Shown here: positions 36,334 to 46,530 of the stretch, one piece after another
How the letters are laid out: every line of letters begins with the position of its first letter
How positions within the stretch are numbered: position 1 is the first letter of the stretch
Origin: Luteimonas endophytica
GTDB taxonomy: Bacteria > Pseudomonadota > Gammaproteobacteria > Xanthomonadales > Xanthomonadaceae
Direction of reading: 5' to 3'
Assembly: GCF_029887875.1 (NCBI RefSeq)
Contig: NZ_JARXRM010000028.1
Location: forward strand, 1 to 64,000
Length of the DNA: 64,000 nucleotides
Translations under genes and position numbers: made by a program
The notes under the pieces: model-generated
What the model saw: the letters and a program-made list of their open reading frames with translations, nothing else
Database searches by the model: none
Told to the model about the DNA's origin: nothing

Positions 36334-37722
36334 TCAGACCCCCGGGGCCTGCGAGGTGCCCGCCTGCCTGCGCGGGGCGATCCCGCTGCCCGGCAGCAGC
36401 GGCAGCGCCGACAGCACGGCCAGCACCCCCAGCGCCCAGCCCAGTCCGCCCTCGCCTCCCCGCGCCATCGCCACCACCACCGCGGTCGCACCCAGCGCAC
36501 CACCCGCCCGCTGGACCACGTTGACCAGCGTGGTGGCATCGCCCATGCGCGGCGTCGCGGTGGCGCCATAGGCGGCCGTCATCGCCGGCATCTGCGCCCA
36601 GGCCAGGCCCACGCCGCGCAGCCCGAGCACCAGCGCGAGCCAGCGCCAATCGCCGCCGACCGGCAGGAACAGCGCGAGCGTGGACGCCACCAGCAGCCCG
36701 GCGCCGGCCAGCACCACCGGGCCGGCGCCGTGGCGATCGACCAGCGTGCCGGCCACAGGCAGCGCGAGCGCGCTGCCCAGGCCCATCGCCAGCAACAACA
36801 GGCCGACGGCGCCGACGTCCAGCCCCGAAGCGAGCATGTACAGCGGCAGCAGCAGCAGGCCGGCGTACATGTTGGCGCCGGTGAGCCCGGCAACGAGGGT
36901 GGCGCGGGCGAAGACCGGTCCGCGCAGCAGGCCGAGATCGATCAGCGGCCGCGGGCGGCGCAGGCTGCGCCAGGCGAAGGCACCGAGCAACGCCAACCCG
37001 GCACTTCCGCCCAGCAGCGCAGCGGGGTCCGGCCCCGACGCGCCCGCCTCCACCGCGCCGAGCAGCAGCAGCGGCAGCCCGAGCCCCGCCAGCAGCAGCC
37101 CCGCCACGTCGAGCCGCCTGTCGGTGCCCGCGGCGCCGGGCGGGACCCGCCCGGGCGCCAGCGCCAGCGCCACCGCCGCCACCGGCACGTTGATCCAGAA
37201 CAGCCAGCGCCAAGAGCCGACCTCGAGCAGCGCGCCCCCCAGCGCCGGCCCGAGCGCCGGCCCCAGCGCGACCACCAATCCGAGCACGCCCATCAACCGC
37301 CCCAGCTGGCGCCGGTCCACCGCCTGTGCGATGACGGTCTGGCCGGCCGGCACCATCAGCCCGCCGGCCAGACCCTGCAGCACGCGCCCCCCGACCAGCC
37401 AGGCCGGGCCCGGCGCCAGCGCGCACAGGATCGAGGCGAGTGCGAACGCCACCGTGCTGGCGTACCACAGGCGCCCGGCGCCGAAGCGGGCGGCGAGGAA
37501 CCCCTGCGCCGGCAGCGACATCGCCAGCGCCACAAGGTAGCCGGTGACCACCCACTGGATATGCGGCAGGGTGGCGTCGAAATCGCGGCCGATGGCATCG
37601 AGCGCCAGGTTGGCGACGGTGGAATCGAGCATCGCCATGAAGGCGCCGGCGCCGGTGACCGCCGCGAGCGCCCAGACGCGTCCGGGGATGGGTGGCGGTG
37701 CGGACGGCGGCATGGCGCGCAT
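36334..37722 (-). CDS. MFS drug exporter (DHA2/EmrB-like)
   Basis: The 462-residue protein has 12 to 14 membrane helices. Motif A-like and motif C-like blocks are present: FMAMLDSTVANLALDAI at the first helix, typical of DHA2 exporters, GRVLQGLAGGLMVPAGQTVIAQ, and LGLVVALGPALGPALGGALL. These proteins export drugs or metabolites with the proton gradient. A second possible ATG lies three codons in (37713). No membrane-fusion partner (EmrA-like) is adjacent, so it may act alone. It converges on the TolB-like gene with an 11-bp gap. Confidence 0.9.
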   Translation of the reverse strand: MRAMPPSAPPPIPGRVWALAAVTGAGAFMAMLDSTVANLALDAIGRDFDATLPHIQWVVTGYLVALAMSLPAQGFLAARFGAGRLWYASTVAFALASILCALAPGPAWLVGGRVLQGLAGGLMVPAGQTVIAQAVDRRQLGRLMGVLGLVVALGPALGPALGGALLEVGSWRWLFWINVPVAAVALALAPGRVPPGAAGTDRRLDVAGLLLAGLGLPLLLLGAVEAGASGPDPAALLGGSAGLALLGAFAWRSLRRPRPLIDLGLLRGPVFARATLVAGLTGANMYAGLLLLPLYMLASGLDVGAVGLLLLAMGLGSALALPVAGTLVDRHGAGPVVLAGAGLLVASTLALFLPVGGDWRWLALVLGLRGVGLAWAQMPAMTAAYGATATPRMGDATTLVNVVQRAGGALGATAVVVAMARGGEGGLGWALGVLAVLSALPLLPGSGIAPRRQAGTSQAPGV

Positions 37723-37858
37723 TGTCGCCGATCCCGCCGCAGCCAGCCGGGACCCGTCCCGGTCCGGCAGCGCGGTGGCGTGCCCATGCCGCGGGGACGA
37801 TCCGGGTGGGCGGCTCCGTTCGGCGATCCAGTGGCGAATCGCCGGATCGCCCGGAGCG

Positions 37859-38422
37859 TCAGTGCGGCGCGGCCACCCAGCGCCAGGGAAAATCGGCGGC
37901 CTTGCTGATCCCGATCCGTGGGGTCACCAGGAGCGGCCGCGCGTCGTGGTGGCCGTCGTCCAGGATCGCCACGCGCTCGCCGGCCACCAGGTCCTCGCCG
38001 TCGTGGCCCCGGTCGATGCCGAAGGCCTGCCCCACCTTGCCGGGGCCGTTGGCCAGGTCGGCTTCGCGCCTGGGGCGCCCACGCGCCTCCCGCATCTTCC
38101 CGATCCCGGCAAGCGGCCGCACCGCGCGGATCAGCACCCCCGTGCCGTTGCCGCAGGTCGCGTTGCAGCACCAGTGCAACCCGTAGCTGAGGTACACGTA
38201 GAGATGCCCGGGCGGGCCGAACATGGTGGCGTTGCGCGCGGTCCTGCCGCGGAAGGAATGCGCGGCCGGGTCGTCGGCCCCGCGATAGGCCTCGACCTCG
38301 ACGATGCGGCCGGCCCGGCCGTCGGCCACCGCGAAGACCCGGTGCACCAGATCCGGGGCGACCTCCAGCACGTCGCGATCGAAGAAGGCACGCGGCAGCG
38401 CGCGCCCGGACTCAGCGATCAA
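37859..38422 (-). CDS. DNA-3-methyladenine glycosylase (AAG/MPG type)
   Basis: The 187-residue base-excision enzyme removes alkylated purines from DNA. Family signatures are clear: ALPRAFFDRDVLEVAPDL, GRIVEVEAYRGADDPAAHSF with the catalytic Glu, TARNATMFGPPGHLYVYLSYG, and VLIRAVRPL. The frame is open far upstream with no ATG near the domain start; TTG 38422 gives the usual family length, while an ATG at 38584 would add 54 unrelated residues and reach the edge of the divergent gene. The start is therefore uncertain. Confidence 0.9.
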   Translation of the reverse strand: MIAESGRALPRAFFDRDVLEVAPDLVHRVFAVADGRAGRIVEVEAYRGADDPAAHSFRGRTARNATMFGPPGHLYVYLSYGLHWCCNATCGNGTGVLIRAVRPLAGIGKMREARGRPRREADLANGPGKVGQAFGIDRGHDGEDLVAGERVAILDDGHHDARPLLVTPRIGISKAADFPWRWVAAPH

Positions 38423-38601
38423 GGCCGCAGGGCACCGTGCGGTGCCGCCGTCGTTGGCGGAACGGAAGAGCTTCGCTGGGCCGAGGCTGGCGCATGGCCA
38501 AACTTTACCGGTGCGGCGCGCGCGTGGAGTGAACGGCCAGCCGGCGCTGCGCCCCGGGGTTCCCTGCCTACAATGGATCTCCACGTCCCCCGAGCCACGC
38601 C

Positions 38602-39708
38602 ATGCCCGCCCCGCCCGTGATCGGCATCGTCGGCAGCCACGGCGCGTACGGCCGCTGGCTGCGCGAGTTCCTCGCCACGCGGATGGGGCTGGAGGTGCTG
38701 GGCGCGGACCCGGCCGATCCCGCCGGCCTGGACCCGGCGGCGCTGCTGGAGCGCAGCGACGTGCTGGTGTTCTCCGTGCCGATCCGCCACACCGCCGCCA
38801 CGATCGACGAATACGCGCGCATCGCCGGCGGGCGCGAGCACCGGCAGCTGTGGCTCGACCTCACCTCGATCAAGGCCGCGCCCGTGGCGGCGATGCTGCG
38901 CTCGCGCGCGGAGGTCGCGGGGCTGCACCCGATGACCGCGCCACCGAAGGGCCCGACCCTCAAGGGGCGGGTGCTGGTGGTCTGCGAGGCGAGGCTCGCG
39001 CGCTGGCGCGGCTGGCTGCGCGAGCTGCTGGACGCGCTCGAGGCGCAATGCGTGCACAGCGATCCCGACCGCCACGACCGGGTGATGGCGCTGGTGCAGG
39101 CGATGGTGCACGCCACCCACCTGGCCCAGGCCGGGGTGTTGCGGCAGCATGCCGCCGGGCTCGGGAGCCTGGAAGGGCTGATGCCGTACCGTTCGGCGTC
39201 GTTCGAGCTGGACGCGGCGGTGATGGCGCGCATCCTCTCGCTCAATCCGGCGATCTACGAGGACATCCAGTTCGAGAACCCGCACGTGCCCGGCGTGCTC
39301 GACGCGCTGGCCGGCGAGCTGGCGCGGCTGCGCGACGCGGTGCGCCGCGGCGGCGACGAGGGGCGCAGCGGTTTCCGGCGGCATTTTCTGCTGGACAACC
39401 GCGAGGCGTTCGGCGCCGGTGCGCTGCGCGAGGGCAACCATGGCTTCGAGCGCTTGGCCTGGCTGCTGGCGGACCTGGCGGAGACCCGGACGCTCAGCGT
39501 GCACCTGCCGCGGGACGAACCGGGCGCACTGCGGCGGCTGCTGCACGTGTTCGAGCGGCTGGGCATCAGCCTGTCGTCGATCCACTCGGCGCGCACGCCG
39601 GAGGGCGAGGTCCATTTCCGCATCGGCTTCGCCGCGGCGCTCGCGCCGGAGCTGCTGCTGGAGGCCGGCAGGCGGATCGAGCACGAGGGGATCGGCCGGC
39701 TGCTGTAG
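38602..39708 (+). CDS. Prephenate dehydrogenase with C-terminal ACT domain
   Basis: The 368-residue protein is a tyrosine-pathway TyrA-type dehydrogenase. The NAD(P)-binding start is IGIVGSHGAYGRWLREFL; the loop HPMTAPPKGPTLKG marks the active-site region. Residues about 290-368 form an ACT domain (TLSVHLPRDEPGALRRLLHVF, ISLSSIHSA) that should bind tyrosine for feedback control. There is no N-terminal chorismate mutase, unlike E. coli TyrA. The classic GxGxxG is altered to GSHGAYG. The gene is divergent from the glycosylase gene. Confidence 0.88.
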   Translation: MPAPPVIGIVGSHGAYGRWLREFLATRMGLEVLGADPADPAGLDPAALLERSDVLVFSVPIRHTAATIDEYARIAGGREHRQLWLDLTSIKAAPVAAMLRSRAEVAGLHPMTAPPKGPTLKGRVLVVCEARLARWRGWLRELLDALEAQCVHSDPDRHDRVMALVQAMVHATHLAQAGVLRQHAAGLGSLEGLMPYRSASFELDAAVMARILSLNPAIYEDIQFENPHVPGVLDALAGELARLRDAVRRGGDEGRSGFRRHFLLDNREAFGAGALREGNHGFERLAWLLADLAETRTLSVHLPRDEPGALRRLLHVFERLGISLSSIHSARTPEGEVHFRIGFAAALAPELLLEAGRRIEHEGIGRLL

Positions 39709-39788
39709 TCGCCACGCGCCCGCAGCGGGACACACGCCGTCCTCACCGGCGGGTTACCCTGCTGCACCCCGACCCCTCCAGAGCGCCC

Positions 39789-40583
39789 ATGCACCTGTCC
39801 GGCATCCATCTGTACCCGGTCAAATCCTGCGCCGCGTTCGATGCCGGCAGCGCCGAGGTCGAACCGCGCGGCCTGCGCCACGACCGCCGCTGGATGGCGG
39901 TGGACGGCGACGGCCGGTTCCTCACCGGCCGCAAGCTGCCGCGCCTGACCCTGCTGCGCGCGCGGCCGGACGCGGACGGCATCGTGCTGCACGCCCCCGG
40001 CATGCCGGCCCTGCCGCTCCCCTCGGCGGCAATGGGCGAGCGGGTCCGGGTGACCGTGTGGAAGGACGCCGTCACCGCCCGCGCGGCGGGTGCCGCTGCC
40101 GACCAATGGCTCAGCGCCTTCCTGGAACAGCCCGCGCGACTGGTGCACATGGATGCCGGCGCCGCACGACCGCTGCGGCACGATCGCGCCCGCGCCGGCG
40201 ACGAGGTCAGCTTCGCCGACTCGATGCCGTTGCTGCTGGTCACGCGCGCCGCGCTGGACGGACTCAACGCGCGGCTGTCGCGCCCGGTCTCGCTGCTGCG
40301 GTTCAGGCCGAACCTGGTGGTGGACGATGCCCCGGCCCATGCCGAGGACGGCTGGAGCCGCATCCGCGTGGGAGCGATCGAGTTCGACGTCGCCAAGCCC
40401 TGCATCCGCTGCGTGTTCACCACCGTGGACCCCGAGCGCGGCGAGCGCGATCCCGACGGCGAGCCGCTGCGGACCCTGCTGGATTACCGGCGCGGCGACG
40501 GCGGCGTCTCGTTCGGCCAGTTGCTGATCCCGCGCGGCACCGGGACCCTGCGGACGAAGGACCCGGTGGTAGTCGTCGCGTGA
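39789..40583 (+). CDS. MOSC-domain protein (molybdenum cofactor-binding type)
   Basis: The 264-residue protein has an N-terminal MOSC_N beta-barrel (LSGIHLYPVKSCAAF, LRHDRRWMAVD) and a C-terminal MOSC domain with the conserved Cys region KPCIRCVFTTVDPERGERD and SFGQLLIPRGTGTL. The family carries a sulfur atom or binds molybdopterin, as in the mARC/YcbX group that reduces N-hydroxylated compounds. It lacks the C-terminal 2Fe-2S ferredoxin domain found in YcbX. It converges on htpG. Confidence 0.91.
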   Translation: MHLSGIHLYPVKSCAAFDAGSAEVEPRGLRHDRRWMAVDGDGRFLTGRKLPRLTLLRARPDADGIVLHAPGMPALPLPSAAMGERVRVTVWKDAVTARAAGAAADQWLSAFLEQPARLVHMDAGAARPLRHDRARAGDEVSFADSMPLLLVTRAALDGLNARLSRPVSLLRFRPNLVVDDAPAHAEDGWSRIRVGAIEFDVAKPCIRCVFTTVDPERGERDPDGEPLRTLLDYRRGDGGVSFGQLLIPRGTGTLRTKDPVVVVA

Positions 40584-40617
40584 GCGCGGCGCCGGGGGAT
40601 GGCCCGGCTCCGGTGCG

Positions 40618-42501
40618 CTAGCTGGCGAGAAGCACGCGGTTGATCCGCTGCACGAACGCCGCAGGATCGGCCAGGGACGCGCCTGCGGCGATCTCGGCCT
40701 GCTCCAGCAGCAGCCCGGCCAGGTCCCGCGACTTCGCCTCGTCGGTCTCGGCTTCCAGTCGCTGGACCAGCGCGTGCCCGGGGTTGATCTCCAGGGTCGG
40801 CCTGCTTTCCGGGAGGTCCTGGCCGGCCTCGCGCAGCAGGCGCACGAAGTGCGGCGCCATGTCGTGGTCGGCCAGCGCCAGGCAGGAGGGCGAATCGGTC
40901 AGGCGCGCGGACACCTTCACCTCCGCGACCCGGTCGCCGAGCAGGCCCTTGAGCTTCCGCAGCAGCGGTTCCGCGGCCTTCGTGGCCTCCTCCTGCTTCT
41001 CGCGTTCGCTTTCGTCCAGCGGCAGCTCGCCCTTGGCGACGTGCTGCAGCTTCTTGCCCGCGTATTCCCGCAGCGAGCCGAGCATCCACTCGTCGATGCG
41101 GTCTGACATCAGCAGCACTTCGATGCCCCTGGCCCGGAACGCCTCCAGCTGCGGGCTGCCCGCGGCGGCGGCGTGGCTGTCGGCGGTGACGTACCAGATG
41201 GTGTCCTGGCCCACCGCCATCCGCCCGATGTAGTCGTCCAATGAAACCGACTGCCCGGCTCCCTCGCCCTTCGTCGAGGCGAAGCGAAGCAGCTTCGCGA
41301 TGCGCTCGCGGTTGCCGGCATCCTCGGCGATGCCCTCCTTGAGGGTGTTGCCGAAGGCCTTGTGGAACGCGGCGAACTTCTCGGGCTCCTCGCGGGCCAG
41401 CTTCTCGACGAGGTCCAGCACGCGCTTGACGCAAGCGCCGCGGATGCGATCGAGCTGGCGGTTCTGCTGCAACAGTTCGCGGCTGACGTTGAGCGGCAGA
41501 TCGTCGGCGTCGACCACGCCGCGCACGAAGCGCAGGTAGCCCGGCAGCAGCTCCTCGGCGGCGTCCATCACGAACACCCGCTTGATGTACAGCTTCAGGC
41601 CCTTGCGCTCGTCGCGCCCGCCCATCATCAGGTCGAACGGCGGCTGCGCCGGCAGGTACAGCAGGGTGGTGAAACTCTGGCTGCCCTCGACGCGGTTGTG
41701 GGTCCAGGCCAGGGCATCGTTGAAATCGTGGCCCAGCGCCTTGTAGAAGGCCTGGTAGTCCTCGTCCGCGATCTCGTTGCGGGGCTTGGTCCACAGCGCC
41801 GAGGCCGAATTGACGGTGTCCCAGGCGCCGGCGGCGCCGTCCGCTCCGTCCGCGGTTTCCTTCGGCATCCGGATCGGGAAGGCCACGTGGTCGGAATAGC
41901 GCTGCACCAGCGAGCGCAGCTTCCAGCCGGCGAGGAACTCGTCCTCGTCGGGCTTGAGGTGCAGGATCACGGTGGTGCCGCGTTCGGGCAGTTCCACCGT
42001 CTCCAGGGTGTACTGGCCCTGGCCGTCGCTCTCCCATTTCACGCCCTCCCCGGCCGCCGCGCCGGCGCGGCGGCTGAGCACGGTGACGCGGTCGGCGACC
42101 ACGAACCCGGAGTAGAAGCCCACGCCGAACTGGCCGATCAGGCGCGCGTCGGCCTTCTGCTCGCCGCTCAGGGCTTCGAGGAACCGGCGCGTGCCGGAGC
42201 TGGCGATGGTGCCGATGTTGGCCACCACCTCGTCGCGGCCCATGCCGATGCCGTTGTCGCGAACCGACACGGTGCGCGCCTCCCGTTCCCAGCTCACCTC
42301 GATGCGCAGTTCGCCGTCGCCGGCCAGCAGTGCCGGCTCCGCAATGGCCTCGAAACGGAGCTTGTCGCAGGCGTCGGAGGCGTTGGAGATCAGCTCGCGC
42401 AGGAAGATCTCCTTGTGCGAGTACAGCGAGTGGGTGACCAGGTGCAGGACCTGGGCGACCTCGGCTTCGAAGCTGCGGGTCTCGGTGGTGGCTTGGGTCA
42501 T
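40618..42501 (-). CDS. htpG: Heat-shock chaperone HtpG (Hsp90)
   Basis: The 627-residue cytosolic chaperone refolds client proteins with ATP. The N-terminal GHKL ATPase motifs are complete: LRELISNASDACDKLR, VRDNGIGMGRDEVVANIGTIASSGT (in two parts), LIGQFGVGFYSGFVV, and GTTVILHL. Middle and C-terminal domains follow at normal length. A sigma-32 type promoter lies 33-60 bp upstream of ATG 42501. The plus-strand MOSC gene converges from downstream. Confidence 0.98.
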   Translation of the reverse strand: MTQATTETRSFEAEVAQVLHLVTHSLYSHKEIFLRELISNASDACDKLRFEAIAEPALLAGDGELRIEVSWEREARTVSVRDNGIGMGRDEVVANIGTIASSGTRRFLEALSGEQKADARLIGQFGVGFYSGFVVADRVTVLSRRAGAAAGEGVKWESDGQGQYTLETVELPERGTTVILHLKPDEDEFLAGWKLRSLVQRYSDHVAFPIRMPKETADGADGAAGAWDTVNSASALWTKPRNEIADEDYQAFYKALGHDFNDALAWTHNRVEGSQSFTTLLYLPAQPPFDLMMGGRDERKGLKLYIKRVFVMDAAEELLPGYLRFVRGVVDADDLPLNVSRELLQQNRQLDRIRGACVKRVLDLVEKLAREEPEKFAAFHKAFGNTLKEGIAEDAGNRERIAKLLRFASTKGEGAGQSVSLDDYIGRMAVGQDTIWYVTADSHAAAAGSPQLEAFRARGIEVLLMSDRIDEWMLGSLREYAGKKLQHVAKGELPLDESEREKQEEATKAAEPLLRKLKGLLGDRVAEVKVSARLTDSPSCLALADHDMAPHFVRLLREAGQDLPESRPTLEINPGHALVQRLEAETDEAKSRDLAGLLLEQAEIAAGASLADPAAFVQRINRVLLAS

Positions 42502-42533
42502 GGCGACTGTTCCGGGCTGGCGTCAGGCCCCGA

Positions 42534-42561
42534 GAATGGGTGCGGAGGCGGCGAATTCAAC
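42534..42561 (-). promoter_or_regulatory. Heat-shock (sigma-32 type) promoter of htpG
   Basis: On the minus strand, GTTGAAT (42561-42555) and ACCCATTC (42541-42534) are 13 bp apart. They fit the sigma-32 pattern CTTGAAA-N13-15-CCCCATNT, with TTGAA and CCCAT exact. This places the start of transcription about 25 bases before the ATG. Confidence 0.7.
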
Positions 42562-42586
42562 CCGCTTGCGGCCGGACCGGTCGCGA

Positions 42587-44608
42587 TCAACCCCGCAGCG
42601 GCCACACCAGCAGCAGCATCGGGATGCTGACCGCGATCACCAGCAGCTGGACCGGCAGGCCGAGCCGCCAGTAGTCGCCGAAGCGGAAGCCGCCGGGGCC
42701 CAGGATCAGGGTGTTGTTCTGGTGCCCGATCGGGGTCAGGAAGGCGCACGATGCGCCCACCGCCACCGCCATCAGGAACGGATCCGCGCTGACCCCGAGC
42801 GCGGTGGCCGCGCCCAGCGCGATCGGGCACATCACCGCGGCGGTGGCGGCGTTGTTCATCAGGTCCGACAAGGTCATCGTCACCACCAGGATCAGCGCCA
42901 GGCCGACCACGGCATGCCCCTGGGCCACGGTGTCGAACAGGAAGCTGGCGATCAGGCCGGCGGTGCCGGTGGACTCCATGGCGCCGGCAACCGGGATCAG
43001 CGCCGCCAGCAGCACCACGACCGGCCAGTCGATCGCGTTGTAGACCTCCCGCGGCGGCACCGTGCGCAGCACCATGGACGCCAGCACCCCGGACGCGAAC
43101 GCCACCGCTGCTGGCACCAGGCCGAAGGCCGCGGCGCCGATCGCCAGCGCCAGGATCGCCGATGCGGTGATCGCCTTGCGCCGGTCGGGGATGCGCAGCG
43201 CGCGTTCGGCCAGCGGAACCCCGCCGAAGGCCGTGGCCAGTTCGCCGATCGACTCCGGCGTGCCCTGCAGCAGCAGCAGGTCGCCCTCGCGGAACAGCTG
43301 CGAACGCAGCCGGGTCATCGAACGCCGGCCCTCGCGCGAGATCGCCAGCAGGTTGATGCTGTAGTGGGTGCGCAGCGCCAGGTCGCTTGCGGACCGCCCC
43401 GCCAGGGCCGAACCGGGGAGCACCGCGATCTCCTGCAGCATCACCGATCCCGCCCGCGGGCGTTCCTCGTCCTGCTTCGCCTTCTTCTCCGGTGCCGTGC
43501 CGTCTTCGCCGCCGTTGCCCGGTTCGCCGGCGTCGGCGTCTGCCGCCTGCCGGGACGCGGACGCGGGCGGCGGCCTGTCCGCGCGCTCGCGGTCCTCGCG
43601 CGAACTCGCGGGCGTCGCCGTGCCCTCTTCCCCCGGCGCGTCTTCCGCCGCCCCGTCGCCCGAGGCGCCCTCCTCCGCCGCCCCGTCCTCTTCCGCCTCG
43701 TCCTTGCGGTCCTTGTCGCGGACGGCTTCCTCCAGCCGCAGTCCCAGGCTGGACAGGGCATTGGCCAGCGAGTCCGCCTCGGCCTCGAGCACCAGGATGT
43801 CGCCCGCGCTGACCCGACGCAGTGGGTTGGGCGCGTGGACCCGGAACTCGCCCTGCACCATGCCCACCACCTGGGCATCGTGCTCCTCGAGCACCGCCTC
43901 GATCTCGCGCACGGTCTTGCCGACCGCCTTGGCGCCCTCCGGCACCCGCGCCTCGGTGAGATAGGCACCGGTGTCGAACCCCTCGGCGGCGGCATTCCGA
44001 CGCGCCGGGACCAGCTTCCAGCCGCCGAGCACGATCAGCAGCACACCTGCGACCGCCACGGCGGCGCCGACCGGGGTGAAGTCGAACATCGAGAACGCCC
44101 CGGCGCCGGAACTATCGCGGAACCCGGCGACGATCAGGTTGGGCGGCGTGCCGATCATGGTGGTCATGCCGCCGAGGATCGAGCCGAACGCCAGCGGCAT
44201 CAGCACCTGGCCCGGCGCCAGCGCCTGTTTGCGCGAGATCTGCACCGCCACCGGCATCAGCAACGCCAGCGCGCCAACGTTGTTCATGAACGCCGACAGC
44301 AGCGCGCCCAGGGCGGTGAGCGCCGCGATCGCGGCCATCGGCCCGGACGAGCCCGGCAGCACCGCGCGCGCCAGCGCATCGACCGCGCCCGAGGTCTGCA
44401 GCCCGCGGCTGAGCACCAGCACGCAGGCCACGGTGACCACCGCCGGATGGCCGAACCCGGCGAAGGCCTGGCCGGCCGGCACCAGCCCGCCCACCACGCA
44501 GGCCAGCAACGCAGCGGCCGCGACCATGTCGTGGCGCCAGCGCCCCCACAGGAACAGCCCGACCGTGGCGGCCAGGATCGCGAGGATCAGGATCTGTTCG
44601 AAGTGCAT
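42587..44608 (-). CDS. SLC13-type permease with RCK_C domains and acidic linker
   Basis: The 673-residue protein resembles the permease at 22949-24790: helices flank a cytosolic insert with two RCK_C domains (about residues 215-290 and 392-460). Transporter motifs include LSAFMNNVGALALLMPVAV, MTTMIGTPPNLIVAGF, and LSDLMNNAATAAVMCPIAL. Between the two RCK_C domains lies an unusual 90-residue Glu/Ala/Gly/Asp-rich linker (residues 298-387), absent from the first paralogue. Such carriers move sulfate or dicarboxylates. The stop lies just upstream of the htpG promoter. Confidence 0.9.
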   Translation of the reverse strand: MHFEQILILAILAATVGLFLWGRWRHDMVAAAALLACVVGGLVPAGQAFAGFGHPAVVTVACVLVLSRGLQTSGAVDALARAVLPGSSGPMAAIAALTALGALLSAFMNNVGALALLMPVAVQISRKQALAPGQVLMPLAFGSILGGMTTMIGTPPNLIVAGFRDSSGAGAFSMFDFTPVGAAVAVAGVLLIVLGGWKLVPARRNAAAEGFDTGAYLTEARVPEGAKAVGKTVREIEAVLEEHDAQVVGMVQGEFRVHAPNPLRRVSAGDILVLEAEADSLANALSSLGLRLEEAVRDKDRKDEAEEDGAAEEGASGDGAAEDAPGEEGTATPASSREDRERADRPPPASASRQAADADAGEPGNGGEDGTAPEKKAKQDEERPRAGSVMLQEIAVLPGSALAGRSASDLALRTHYSINLLAISREGRRSMTRLRSQLFREGDLLLLQGTPESIGELATAFGGVPLAERALRIPDRRKAITASAILALAIGAAAFGLVPAAVAFASGVLASMVLRTVPPREVYNAIDWPVVVLLAALIPVAGAMESTGTAGLIASFLFDTVAQGHAVVGLALILVVTMTLSDLMNNAATAAVMCPIALGAATALGVSADPFLMAVAVGASCAFLTPIGHQNNTLILGPGGFRFGDYWRLGLPVQLLVIAVSIPMLLLVWPLRG

Positions 44609-44791
44609 GGCGGCATCCGCGGGAGGACCGCTGAGCCTAGCGCAGTCGCGTCACCACGCCGCGATGGCGGCGCCGAGGCCGTTGGCCGCAGCCGCGTGGC
44701 CGCGGAGCGGCCGCCAGCGACGCCGGCGCTGCGGCCCGCAGGATCCGCGCTCCCGTCCCGGCGACGTCCCCGACCGGGACGCCCGGCCAGC

Positions 44792-46279
<1,488 letters not shown>

Positions 46280-46530
46280 GCGGGCATCCTCGGTGGTCGG
46301 CACGCCGGATGTCCGGCGGAAAGTGCAACTGCCCTCGGCAGGGGGCCGCGGCCGCGCTAGATTGCCAGAGCCCCGCGCGGCCCACCAGCACCCTCTCCGG
46401 CTTGGCGGCGGGTAGGGGTCGGGAGGCGGGCGCTCGGGCACATCGAGGGTGACGGCAGGGCCGCAGATGCGGATCGGCGGGCGTGCCTCGCGGTCCTGCA
46501 CGGGCCGCCTGCGGCGACCCGGGGGACCAC

